Assembly: GCA_003248755.1 (NCBI GenBank)
Contig: QFQW01000011.1
Span: 1-62,115 of the forward strand
Direction: 5' to 3'
Origin: Chryseobacterium sp.
GTDB lineage: Bacteria > Bacteroidota > Bacteroidia > Flavobacteriales > Weeksellaceae
Length of the DNA: 62,115 bases
The position numbers and the translations under genes are program-made. The notes beneath the pieces are model-generated. The model saw only the letters and a list, made by a program, of their open reading frames with translations, did no database searches and was not told the origin of the DNA. Positions 25,808 through 34,114 of the stretch are shown here, piece by piece. Numbering within the stretch: the stretch's first letter is position 1; each line of letters begins with the position of its first letter.

Positions 25808-28555
25808 ATGAAAAAGACATTTATCTTCTTGATCCTATTATTTTATAAGGTCATCTTTGCACAGGAACTGTTTCCTTACTTGCAGGCACCTTCTCAAACT
25901 TCCATGACAGTCAGCTGGAAAACCGAGAGCAACAACGAATCTATTGTTGAGTACGGCAGCTCCGAAACACAACTCGACAAAACTTCAAGCGCTACTGCCA
26001 GAGTGTTCTCGGACACAGGTTATAATGCCAACTATTATTACCATACTGTCAAAGTCAGCGGTCTGTCGGCTAACACCAAGTATTATTACAGGGTTAAAAC
26101 AGGAAACAGAGTTTCCCAGATTCATTCTTTCAGGACATTACCGTTGCCCGGACAGGCTGCAACTGCAGATGGACATTTGAGATTTTTGGTTTTGGGGGAC
26201 AATCAGATGCGTGATGTGCCGAGATTTGACTCGTTGGTTTCTGCAGCCAAGAGAAAGATTGCTAAACTTTGGGGTTATGGCAAAGATCCTTCCGATAATA
26301 TTGCAATGACAGTGATGATGGGCGATCAGGTAGATGTTGGTACGCTGGACCATTATGAGAATGTCCACTTCAAAAAGAACAGAAAGCTTTCTGGATTGTT
26401 ACCAACGCAGACCTTGGTAGGAAATCATGAGACCTACGGAACACTTGGCATGCAGGCTTATTACGACCATTTTGTTCTGGATGATGTTTCTTATAAAGGC
26501 GTTTCTTCCGGTTCAGAGGCATATTATGCGAGACAGGTTGGGAATGTCCTGTTTATTTGCTTTGATACGGAACACCCGAGTGCGGCTCAGTTAAATTGGC
26601 TGAATCAGATCTTGCCATTAGCGAATCAGGATTCTACAGTGGATTGGATCGTCTCTCAAGGGCACAGACCATATCAGGCAGAGCAATATGTTGGAGATAT
26701 TTCTACTTGGATCCGTAATACGGTAATGCCTGTTTTGAATACGTCTAATAAGCACGTATTGCACATCGGGGCTCATCACCATTTATATCACAGGGGACAG
26801 CTTAAAAATTTTCCTACCTATCAGATCATTTCCGGTGGCGTCGCCTGGGATCAGTATTGGGGAATGGCTACGGAGCAGGATTTTGATGATGTCCAGAAAA
26901 CGATATCCAACTGGATGTATCAGATTATAGATGTGGATGTTAATAAAGGGACATTCAATGTAGAATCTTATTCGATCGGAAGTATCTACGAATGGAAGGA
27001 TAATGTTTTGATGGATTCTTTCCATTCTGCAAAGAACAAAATTAAGCCTAATACACCATCGATCATTAACAATTTTACAGGTCAGAATCTGGAACTGCCC
27101 TTAACTGTAGAAAGTAGTGCTTATAGTACAACTTCGGATGAACTGATGAACTCTACGGAGTTTGTATTTTCGAAAACGCCGGATTTTAGTATTTTGGAAA
27201 AAGACATCTACAGGGATTATGAAGATCTCTACGGAAAAAAAGGAAACCGTGTAGATGAGTCCAAAGACCTGAACGAAGGTGTGGATATTACAAAAGCTAC
27301 TTTGGAGGCAGGAACACTTACCAATGGAACATATTATACAAAAGTAAGACATAGGGATAGGAATTTGAGTTGGTCGGACTGGAGTACTGTAAAATCTTTT
27401 AATATCATCAACAGTACTGCGGTCAATACAAAGATCGAAACCGATACAATCGCTTATAAGCCTAATACACCGATAAAAGTGATCTATACGGATACACCGG
27501 GCAAGGCAAAAGATTGGATCGGGCTTTATAAAAAATCACAGACACCTTCTGGTTCTTCGCCTTCACAGAAATGGGGTTATACCAATGGACAAGTGAGTGG
27601 TACAATGACTTTCGGTACTGGACTTACAACGCCGGGGATGTACTATGCTGCTATTTTCAGCAACGATTCTTATACCGAACTTGCAGATAGAAAATACTTT
27701 TATGTTGGTCCGTTTGTAGAGTTGTCATCAGATAAGAATATTTATGAAGTAGGAAATACCGTTACTGTAAATTTTGCAAATGCACCTGCTTTGGCCAAAG
27801 ACTGGGTTGGGATCTATAAGGTGGGACAAACGCCGGGAGAAGTTAATTCTACACAATGGAAATATATTGACGGAAAAACGAACGGAACATTCACTTTCAG
27901 TGGTTTGGCAAAAGGTTATTATTATATCCAATACATGTTGGAGGACGGCTACCAGGCTGTGGGCAATAAATTGTTCTTCCAGGTGGGCGATGGTATCACG
28001 CAATTGATGATAAACAAAACGATGTTCAACCTGAACGAGAATATCATTGCAACCTGGACAGATGCACCGGGAATCGTGAAAGACTGGATCGGGATCTATC
28101 ACAAGAACGATGATCCCAATATCGACCCACTTGTAAGTTATACCTATTTCGATGGTAAACCGGGTGGAAGTATTCAGATTCCTAGTGAAAATATGCCGAA
28201 GGAAGTAGGCGATTATTTTATCGTAATCTTTACCAATGATTCTTATAACGAGGTTTCCAACCGGGTACAATTCCAGATGATGGATGGTACACTTGGAACA
28301 GCAGCTCCGGATGCTCATAACAATGAGCTGCAGGTATATCCGAATCCTGTGAGCAAAGGTGATAAAACATTCCTGAAATCTAAATATCCGATTGATCAGA
28401 TCGATATCTATGATATGACGGGAAGCTTGTTCTACACTTCCAAAAACATCAACAGTATGAATTACTCTATCATCAATCAAAGTCTCCCAACAGGGACATA
28501 CGTTATGAAAGTACATTCAAACAAATTGTACACAGTGAAGATGATCGTGAAGTAG
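25808..28555 (+). CDS. Secreted purple-acid-phosphatase-like metallophosphoesterase with type IX sorting tail
   Basis: This 915-residue protein has a signal peptide (KKTFIFLILLFYKVIFAQ), a fibronectin-III-like purple acid phosphatase N-domain (about 20-105) and a metallophosphoesterase domain (about 125-335). The metal-ligand motifs are VLGDNQMRD, MMGDQVDVG, LVGNHETYG, SQGHRPYQ and GAHHHLYHRG. Three related beta-sandwich repeats follow (about 540-825), each containing KDWIGLYK, KDWVGIYK or KDWIGIYH and closing with a Y-FxVG-type strand. The last 75 residues are a type A T9SS tail (LQVYPNPVSKGD to YTVKMIVK). It is an extracellular phosphatase or phosphodiesterase candidate. Confidence 0.88.
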   Translation: MKKTFIFLILLFYKVIFAQELFPYLQAPSQTSMTVSWKTESNNESIVEYGSSETQLDKTSSATARVFSDTGYNANYYYHTVKVSGLSANTKYYYRVKTGNRVSQIHSFRTLPLPGQAATADGHLRFLVLGDNQMRDVPRFDSLVSAAKRKIAKLWGYGKDPSDNIAMTVMMGDQVDVGTLDHYENVHFKKNRKLSGLLPTQTLVGNHETYGTLGMQAYYDHFVLDDVSYKGVSSGSEAYYARQVGNVLFICFDTEHPSAAQLNWLNQILPLANQDSTVDWIVSQGHRPYQAEQYVGDISTWIRNTVMPVLNTSNKHVLHIGAHHHLYHRGQLKNFPTYQIISGGVAWDQYWGMATEQDFDDVQKTISNWMYQIIDVDVNKGTFNVESYSIGSIYEWKDNVLMDSFHSAKNKIKPNTPSIINNFTGQNLELPLTVESSAYSTTSDELMNSTEFVFSKTPDFSILEKDIYRDYEDLYGKKGNRVDESKDLNEGVDITKATLEAGTLTNGTYYTKVRHRDRNLSWSDWSTVKSFNIINSTAVNTKIETDTIAYKPNTPIKVIYTDTPGKAKDWIGLYKKSQTPSGSSPSQKWGYTNGQVSGTMTFGTGLTTPGMYYAAIFSNDSYTELADRKYFYVGPFVELSSDKNIYEVGNTVTVNFANAPALAKDWVGIYKVGQTPGEVNSTQWKYIDGKTNGTFTFSGLAKGYYYIQYMLEDGYQAVGNKLFFQVGDGITQLMINKTMFNLNENIIATWTDAPGIVKDWIGIYHKNDDPNIDPLVSYTYFDGKPGGSIQIPSENMPKEVGDYFIVIFTNDSYNEVSNRVQFQMMDGTLGTAAPDAHNNELQVYPNPVSKGDKTFLKSKYPIDQIDIYDMTGSLFYTSKNINSMNYSIINQSLPTGTYVMKVHSNKLYTVKMIVK

Positions 28556-28588
28556 TTCTCTTTTATATTTTGAAAAACTAGACAATAA

Positions 28589-28616
28589 AAACCGCTCTTT
28601 TAGGGGCGGTTTTTTG
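28589..28616 (+). terminator. Rho-independent terminator after the phosphoesterase
   Basis: Stem AACCGCTC / GGGCGGTT followed by T's, between converging genes. Confidence 0.85.
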
Positions 28617-28624
28617 ATAGTTAA

Positions 28625-29410
28625 TTATATAGTCCCAATTACAAACATATTCTCCATTGTAGGAGATTCTACACCGCCTTCTTTTTCAAGCGTAATTGCA
28701 AATGCCTGTGCTTTTGGAATATTAGCCAATACAACTCGGCTGTCTTTATCCGTGGTGTACATTCCTGCGCTTACAGGTTTTCCATCCACAAGAGCCCAAA
28801 GCTGATACTGCATTCCTGCAGGTGCTTTTGGAAGGTTATCTGCACGTAGATAAACGTTTTTGTTCGCTTTGTTCCAGAATACAACAGCTTTGGATTCCGG
28901 ATGTTTTTCAACACCATTCAGAGCAACTTTTAGGATGTTAGGATCAGAGGAGATTTCCCATTTCTGCTGAATATTTTGCAAAGCAAGATTTTGCGATTGT
29001 TTCTCGGTCTCCAATCTTGCAATTTCTTTTTTGTTTCTTGAGATATCGTTGATCCAGAAAAAATTCCCAATAATACTTATCAAAAATAAAACTGACGCTG
29101 CAATGGCATACTTCTGCCAGTTAATGCTTTTTAATTGTGTAGTTTGAATTTTTGTAGAAGAATCCGAAGTTTCTAATGTGGTTTGCTCCTGTTGGATCTT
29201 ATTCCAAATCTTAGATTTAAGTTCTGCTGGCGGTGTGATGGATTGGACGCTTGCCAAATCTTCCAATGTTTTCTGCGCTTCTTCATAAGCTGCTTTTACC
29301 TCTGCATTGTTCTTCATTACACACTCCAAAATAGCTGCTTCCTCAGGAGAAGTAAGACCTAGAATATAAGATTCTATGATTCCGGATGATATGTATTCTT
29401 TTGTGTTCAA
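28625..29410 (-). CDS. Anti-sigma factor, RskA-like
   Basis: This 261-residue single-pass membrane protein has a cytosolic N-domain that should bind the ECF sigma factor (NTKEYISSGIIESYILGLTS), a transmembrane helix near 105-122 (YAIAASVLFLISIIGNFFW), a coiled-coil (KKEIARLETEKQSQNLALQNIQQ region) and a periplasmic C-domain of the RskA type (AVVFWNKANKNVYLRADNLPK, YQLWALVDGKPVSAGMY, AFAITLEKEGGVESPT). It uses a TTG start one nucleotide after the sigma stop codon, so the pair is translationally coupled. Confidence 0.88.
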   Translation of the reverse strand: MNTKEYISSGIIESYILGLTSPEEAAILECVMKNNAEVKAAYEEAQKTLEDLASVQSITPPAELKSKIWNKIQQEQTTLETSDSSTKIQTTQLKSINWQKYAIAASVLFLISIIGNFFWINDISRNKKEIARLETEKQSQNLALQNIQQKWEISSDPNILKVALNGVEKHPESKAVVFWNKANKNVYLRADNLPKAPAGMQYQLWALVDGKPVSAGMYTTDKDSRVVLANIPKAQAFAITLEKEGGVESPTMENMFVIGTI

Positions 29411-29411
29411 T

Positions 29412-29975
29412 TTATTTATCTTTTAAAAGATCTCTTAGTTTTAATAATGCACTTCGAAGTTTTGTTTTAACGGTCCCCAGCGGGATTTTCAGTTTTTCGG
29501 ATATTTCGTTTTGCGTGAAACCTTGATAGTAAGCTAGATTGATCAGCTCCTGCTTGTCGGTTTCCAGATTTTCCAAGACTTTACTCAGTCCGAAATCCGA
29601 TTCTTCATTGGTCGTAGAAAATTCTGTTTTGTTATATACGATATCAGAAAGTTCTTGGTTTTTTAATTCGTTCTGAAAACCTTTGGATTTGATATAATCA
29701 ATAGCAGAGTGTCGTGCAATATTAAGAATCCAAGTATAGAATCTTCCTTTGGAAGAATCATATTGATCGATAGAATTCCAGATTTTCACAAATACCTCCT
29801 GAATAATGTCTTCTGTGTAATCTTTAGAATGAACAATCCGGAGGATTACACCATAGAGCGCACCGGAATAGTGATCATACAAATGATGAAAACCGGTTTC
29901 GTTTCTTTCCTTTAACAGAATAACGAGCTGCTCTTCCGAATAGTTAGTCTTAATAATGAATATATTATAATTCAA
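29412..29975 (-). CDS. ECF-type RNA polymerase sigma factor
   Basis: This 187-residue sigma-70 family protein has region 2 (FHHLYDHYSGALYGVILRIV then DIIQEVFVKIWNSIDQYD) and region 4 (LAYYQGFTQNEISEKLKIPLGTVKTKLRSALLKL) with its helix-turn-helix. It forms a coupled pair with the anti-sigma gene downstream and is divergent from a Fas1/ferritin-like gene cluster, its probable regulon. Sigma factors with RskA-like partners of this kind are commonly linked to Fas1 genes in bacteria. The signal sensed is unknown. Confidence 0.92.
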   Translation of the reverse strand: MNYNIFIIKTNYSEEQLVILLKERNETGFHHLYDHYSGALYGVILRIVHSKDYTEDIIQEVFVKIWNSIDQYDSSKGRFYTWILNIARHSAIDYIKSKGFQNELKNQELSDIVYNKTEFSTTNEESDFGLSKVLENLETDKQELINLAYYQGFTQNEISEKLKIPLGTVKTKLRSALLKLRDLLKDK

Positions 29976-30202
29976 ATGTAATAAATTAAATAATATTCAC
30001 AACCGTATTTAAGAATTATTTTAAAATCCTCAATTACTATACTCTTTTATTTAATAATTATTAATGATTTTAAATTTTGATTAAAATTAATGTGCTGATT
30101 TATAATGTATTAATGAAAAATATTGATTTTTTTAAATCCAAAAGCAATCCTTAGTTCGTAAGTGATTATAAGAGCCCAAATATTAACTGAAAAATAAAAA
30201 AA
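29976..30202. other. Divergent regulatory region between sigma factor and Fas1 cluster
   Basis: These 227 AT-rich bases contain no gene. No TAnnTTTG box is seen near the Fas1 start. A GC-richer island TTAGTTCGTAAGTGATTAT at 30151-30169 stands out about 40 nt upstream of the Fas1 ATG. It could be the -10/-35 region of a promoter read by the adjacent ECF sigma, but this is a guess. Confidence 0.3.
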
Positions 30203-30772
30203 ATGAAATCAACAACAAAAATTGCAGCCTTAGGAATGATCACTTTGTCATTTGTATTCAGCGGAAATGTAGCTGCACAAACAATGAAAGAAAAAACAGT
30301 AATGGTTGGAGGCGCAGCAATGTATCCGTCCAAAAACATTATTGAAAATGCTATGAACTCCAAAGACCACAAAACATTGGTGACTTCAGTTAAAGCTGCC
30401 GGATTGGTAGAGACACTTCAAGGCAAAGGTCCTTTTACAGTCTTGGCACCAACAGATGAAGCGTTTGCAAAACTTCCAAAAGGAACAGTGGATAATCTTA
30501 TAAAACCTGAGAATAAAGAGAAACTGACAAAAATATTAACCTATCACGTTCTTGCAGGAAAATACAACGCTAAACAAATCTGGGCTGCTGTAAAAGCAGG
30601 TAACGGAAAAACGATGATGAAAACTGTGGAGGGTGAAGATGTGACATTCTGGACAAAAGGAAAAGATCTTTATGTAAAAGACGCCAAAGGAATGAGTGCT
30701 AAAGTAACCATTGCAGATGTAAACCAGTCAAACGGAGTGATCCACGTGATCGATTCTGTTTTGATGCCCTAA
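30203..30772 (+). CDS. Secreted fasciclin (Fas1) domain protein
   Basis: This 189-residue protein has a signal peptide (KIAALGMITLSFVFSGNVAAQ) and one Fas1 domain (about 50-189). The domain shows the H1 signature GPFTVLAPTDEAFAKLPKGT and ends with VNQSNGVIHVIDSVLMP, matching the H2 box (NGVIHVID.VL.P). Fas1 domains mediate adhesion and are widespread in bacterial envelopes. It heads a run of three genes with two ferritin-like proteins, divergent from an ECF sigma factor. Confidence 0.93.
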   Translation: MKSTTKIAALGMITLSFVFSGNVAAQTMKEKTVMVGGAAMYPSKNIIENAMNSKDHKTLVTSVKAAGLVETLQGKGPFTVLAPTDEAFAKLPKGTVDNLIKPENKEKLTKILTYHVLAGKYNAKQIWAAVKAGNGKTMMKTVEGEDVTFWTKGKDLYVKDAKGMSAKVTIADVNQSNGVIHVIDSVLMP

Positions 30773-30848
30773 ATAATTGAGAAGGCAGCATTAGAATATT
30801 ATGCTGCTTTTTATTTCTAAATACAACCAATCATTTAAAAATAATATT

Positions 30849-31562
30849 ATGAAAAAAACTATCAGTGTATCCAATAGTGGAGCTACTTTGGATACAAGCA
30901 GAAGAAATTTTTTGAAACTCAGCGGTGTTGGGTTGGCAATAGCAGGCTTGGCTCTTGTTGGATGTAATGACGATGACGATATGATCATTGATAATGGGAG
31001 CGGCGTTTTTGATTTGGGAAAAGGAGACGTAGGTGTTCTTAATTACGCTTATGCTCTCGAACAGCTGGAAGCAGACTTTTATACCAAAGTAGTTAATAAT
31101 TTTTATTCAGGGATTTCCACATTAGAAAAAGAAATCTTTACAGATCTGTATCATCATGAGGTTATTCATAGAGACTTTTTCAAAGCAGCTATTAGTGGAG
31201 CAACTACGAATGTTTTGCCAACATTGGAATTCCAATATCCTAATGTCAACTTCAGTGACAGGAACTCTGTTTTAGCCACTGCAAAAGCTTTGGAAGATAC
31301 CGGTGTTGCAGCTTACAATGGTGCGGGTAAATATATAACCACACCAGACTATCTTGTCATTGCAGGTAAGATTGTATCGGTAGAAGCGCGCCATGCGGCA
31401 GCTATTCGAAACCTTATTAATCCGGGATCGGCAGATTTCTCAGGTGATGATGTCATAGATGCCAATGGATTGGATGTGGCAAAAGAACCAAAAGATATTG
31501 TAACTGTAGCAGGAGGTTTTATCAAAACAGCATTCACTTGGAAAGAACAAGGTATCGGCTAA
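30849..31562 (+). CDS. Ferritin-like domain protein, Tat-exported lipoprotein-like
   Basis: This 237-residue protein has a twin-arginine signal (SRRNFLKLSGVGLAIAGLALVGC), with Cys acting as a possible lipobox. A ferritin-like four-helix domain follows. Metal-ligand-type motifs appear in order: YALEQLEADFY, HHEVIHRDFF, LEDTGVAAYNG and SVEARHAAAI. An upstream in-frame ATG (30801) is rejected because the Tat motif would be too far from the N-terminus. The linked Fas1 gene and second ferritin-like gene follow the same strand. Confidence 0.88.
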   Translation: MKKTISVSNSGATLDTSRRNFLKLSGVGLAIAGLALVGCNDDDDMIIDNGSGVFDLGKGDVGVLNYAYALEQLEADFYTKVVNNFYSGISTLEKEIFTDLYHHEVIHRDFFKAAISGATTNVLPTLEFQYPNVNFSDRNSVLATAKALEDTGVAAYNGAGKYITTPDYLVIAGKIVSVEARHAAAIRNLINPGSADFSGDDVIDANGLDVAKEPKDIVTVAGGFIKTAFTWKEQGIG

Positions 31563-31586
31563 TTATTAACTATTAAATCAATTATT

Positions 31587-32405
31587 ATGAACATTCTTAG
31601 AATATTAGATAAGCTTTCCAATGACAAGTTCTTTACTGGAGAAGCTTCAAGATTAGAAACATTGAGCAGTCTGGGTGCTTTTGGTAAAAAAGCTGCTGTA
31701 GCTGCTGTTCCACTGGGATTAGGAGCATTGATGTCAACACCGCTAAAAGCCGAAACTACAGAATCGGTTGCAGCAAGTTCTTTTGCATTCAAAAGCGCAT
31801 TAACAGATGCTTTGCAATTGGCCTTAACATTAGAATATCTCGAAGACGAATATTACCGAATAGGACTGGCCACCGGAGGATTGATTCCAAGTGCTGACCG
31901 AACCGTTTTTATGCAGATTTCAAAACACGAAACTGCACACGTTGCATTTTTGAAAGGAGCACTTACTTCATTAGGAGAAACTCCGGGTAGCAAACCTACT
32001 TTCGATTTCACGGCAGGTGGTAATTTTATGCCTTTTTCAGATTATAATCAATTCTTGATTTTGGCTCAGGCTTTTGAAGATACGGGCGTGAGAGCATACA
32101 AAGGACAAGCAGGAAATGTAATGTCCAACAAAACAGTGTTGCAAGCAGCATTGCAAATCCATTCCGTAGAAGCCAGACACGCGTCTCAGGTGAGAAGAAT
32201 GCGAGCCAACAAAGGTTGGATAGAGTTAGCCAATGGTGGTAATATGCCATCTGCGACCAATCCTGTTTATGCGGGAGAGGGTAATACGACTCAGGCAGGT
32301 TTCAATACAGCTATAGCATTTGGTGCAGAAGCAGGTTCCGCCGCCTATGACGAAATTTTAAGCGGCAGTGATGCAGCGGCTATTGCGTCGCTGTTTATTG
32401 CCTAG
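31587..32405 (+). CDS. Ferritin-like domain protein, second paralogue
   Basis: This 272-residue protein carries the same four-helix ferritin-like domain as its neighbour, with EYLEDEYYRIG, KHETAHVAFL, FEDTGVRAYKG and SVEARHASQVR. The long N-terminal region (FGKKAAVAAVPLGLGALMS) resembles a Tat-type leader but has KK instead of RR. It lies 24 nt after the first paralogue, so both are co-transcribed. A Fe/Mn-dependent or structural stress role is likely, but the reaction is unknown. A strong terminator follows. Confidence 0.88.
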   Translation: MNILRILDKLSNDKFFTGEASRLETLSSLGAFGKKAAVAAVPLGLGALMSTPLKAETTESVAASSFAFKSALTDALQLALTLEYLEDEYYRIGLATGGLIPSADRTVFMQISKHETAHVAFLKGALTSLGETPGSKPTFDFTAGGNFMPFSDYNQFLILAQAFEDTGVRAYKGQAGNVMSNKTVLQAALQIHSVEARHASQVRRMRANKGWIELANGGNMPSATNPVYAGEGNTTQAGFNTAIAFGAEAGSAAYDEILSGSDAAAIASLFIA

Positions 32406-32428
32406 GTTCATAGTTTATTTTAGATGTC

Positions 32429-32467
32429 GTCCATCCCCGAATCCACTCGGGGATGGACTTTTTATTT
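32429..32467 (+). terminator. Rho-independent terminator after the ferritin-like genes
   Basis: A perfect 12-bp stem GTCCATCCCCGA / TCGGGGATGGAC with loop ATCCAC, followed by a T-run. This is the strongest terminator in the window and ends the Fas1/ferritin operon. Confidence 0.95.
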
Positions 32468-32573
32468 AGCCAAATGTCATCATACATTTATGAAAACATT
32501 AAGACTCCATTAACCCCGATTAACACTCACTTTCCTTAAATTGCATAGAAGTAAAATCAATAAATATAGTATT

Positions 32574-33599
32574 ATGAAAGCAGTACGTTATTTTGGACAC
32601 AAAGATGTAAGAGTTGTAACCGATATCGAAAAACCAACACCGAAAGGTGATGAGGTCTTACTAAAAATAGGAGGTGCAGGAGTTTGTCATTCGGATTTAC
32701 ATATTATAGACGAGGGTGCAGTAGGTGATATGGTCTTTACGCTGGGTCATGAGAACGCAGGATGGGTAGAAGAAGTAGGAGAGTCTGTTAAGGATTATAA
32801 AAAAGGAGATGCGGTTCTGGTCTATGGACCTTGGGGATGCGGACATTGTAAGCCCTGCCAGCAGTCTAAAGAAAACTATTGTGACCATCAGTCCGAGTTA
32901 GGATATGGTGGAGGATTGGGACTTAATGGTGGAATGGCAGAGTATATGCTTGTACCATCTTCGAGATTACTCGTTCCTATTCATGATCTGGATCCTGTTA
33001 TAGCAGCGCCATTGACAGATGCAGCGCTTACACCTTATTCAGCCATCAAGAGGTCACTTCCCAAGCTGATGCCCGATGAGTTTGTGGTAGTGATTGGTGT
33101 AGGAGGTTTGGGGCACGTAGCGGTACAGATTCTGAAAGAAACTACCGGAGCAGCTATTATTGCCTGTGATGTGACTGAAGACAAGTTAGCTTTTGCAAAA
33201 GAATTGGGAGCTAACTATACTGTGAACTCAAAGGATCCTGATGCAGCAGAACAAATTCTGAAAATCACAGGACTTAAGAAAGCTAAAGTAGTCTTGGATT
33301 TTGTAGGGGCATCACCTACAATAGATTTGGGAACCAAAGTAGTGGGAATGGATAGCGATCTTACCATTGTTGGTTTAGGAGGAGGCTACTATCAATACAC
33401 TATGAATGGTTTGCCGTTTGGTGTAACAATGACCAACCCTTATTGGGGTTCCCGTACCGAGCTGATGGAAGTTGTAGGTCTCGCAAGACAAAACAAAATC
33501 CACATAGAGATAGAAAAACATCCCCTGGATGACGCTAATCTGGTGTATGACAAGATGCGCGAAGGTAAAATCAAAGGGCGCGCAGTATTAGTGCCCTAA
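32574..33599 (+). CDS. Zinc-dependent alcohol dehydrogenase (NAD)
   Basis: This 341-residue medium-chain dehydrogenase oxidises alcohols with NAD. Cys38 (GVCHSDLH) and His59-Glu60 (GHE) bind catalytic zinc. Cys89, Cys92, Cys95 and Cys103 (CGHCKPCQQSKENYC) bind the structural zinc. The Rossmann motif GVGGLG is at 175-180, and Asp199 at the end of the second strand favours NAD over NADP. The ATG at 32574 gives the normal MKAVRYFG start; an in-frame ATG 33 nt upstream is unlikely. The gene stands alone after the Fas1/ferritin operon. Confidence 0.93.
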   Translation: MKAVRYFGHKDVRVVTDIEKPTPKGDEVLLKIGGAGVCHSDLHIIDEGAVGDMVFTLGHENAGWVEEVGESVKDYKKGDAVLVYGPWGCGHCKPCQQSKENYCDHQSELGYGGGLGLNGGMAEYMLVPSSRLLVPIHDLDPVIAAPLTDAALTPYSAIKRSLPKLMPDEFVVVIGVGGLGHVAVQILKETTGAAIIACDVTEDKLAFAKELGANYTVNSKDPDAAEQILKITGLKKAKVVLDFVGASPTIDLGTKVVGMDSDLTIVGLGGGYYQYTMNGLPFGVTMTNPYWGSRTELMEVVGLARQNKIHIEIEKHPLDDANLVYDKMREGKIKGRAVLVP

Positions 33600-33625
33600 T
33601 GATTTTAAAAATTATAAAAAATAAG

Positions 33626-33650
33626 ACCGTTCTTGCAAGAGCGGTTTTTG
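33626..33650. terminator. Terminator between ADH gene and the DUF4157 remnant
   Basis: Stem ACCGTTCTT / AAGAGCGGT with one G-T pair and a T-run to the right. It serves the ADH gene and, in reverse, the remnant. Confidence 0.8.
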
Positions 33651-33652
33651 TT

Positions 33653-33962
33653 TTATCGAAGATTTTTAGCAGTTTTTTTACCCAGAATATCAGCCTCGTT
33701 TTCTAATGCGTTGTCGTCGTTGATGATAGCTTTTTTATTAATAGATAGATTGGGTGTTATTCTATTATGATCAGAAATGTTTATTCTGTCCAGATGCTAA
33801 ATGAATATCTCGTCCTTGTATGTCCTTTTCAAATTGCAGTTGATTTGGTTTCTCAGAATTATAATGAATTTTTACATTGTCTAAATTTAAACCTGAAAGA
33901 TTTTCTAGTTCTGATTTCAGATTTTTATCAATTTTTAAATTTTTACTTTCAGATTTTGCCAT
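33653..33962 (-). pseudogene. Remnant of a DUF4157 protein (zinc-peptidase-like leader of secreted toxins)
   Basis: The first 63 codons read MAKSESKNLKIDKNLKSELE, then LSGLNLDNVKIHYNSEKPNQLQ and GRDIHLASGQNKHF before a stop. This is the front half of the DUF4157 domain: VKVHYNS..P.QL and DIHLA.GQEKHLPHEAWHVVQQ. After the stop, another frame continues with ITPNLSINKKAIINDDNALE and NEADILGKKTAKNLR, matching the end of the same domain (INDD.GLEKEADVMG). The HExxH segment between them is missing. A short deletion with frameshift would explain this. The gene is dead, probably left from a toxin or eCIS cargo locus. Confidence 0.65.
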
Positions 33963-34051
33963 AATTACGAGACATGATTATTATTTCTAAAGTTACTAAA
34001 AATCATTCAATAAAAAACTGCTCTTTTAATTAGTCTTTATACAGAAATAGC

Positions 34052-34079
34052 AAAGACCAGCCAATTTTGGCTGGGCTTT
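34052..34079. terminator. Hairpin downstream of acs
   Basis: Stem AAAGaCCAGCC / GGCTGGgCTTT with loop AATTTT, 36 nt beyond the acs stop codon. Confidence 0.6.
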
Positions 34080-34114
34080 ACTTTATAATTAAGGTCCAAA
34101 GTGTTATTTAACTT

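Noticed and set aside
27728..28516. 262-codon open frame on the minus strand inside the phosphoesterase gene
   Set aside because: It is exactly antisense to three beta-repeats with confident protein similarity; its composition (many Ile, His, Arg) is that of a reverse shadow.
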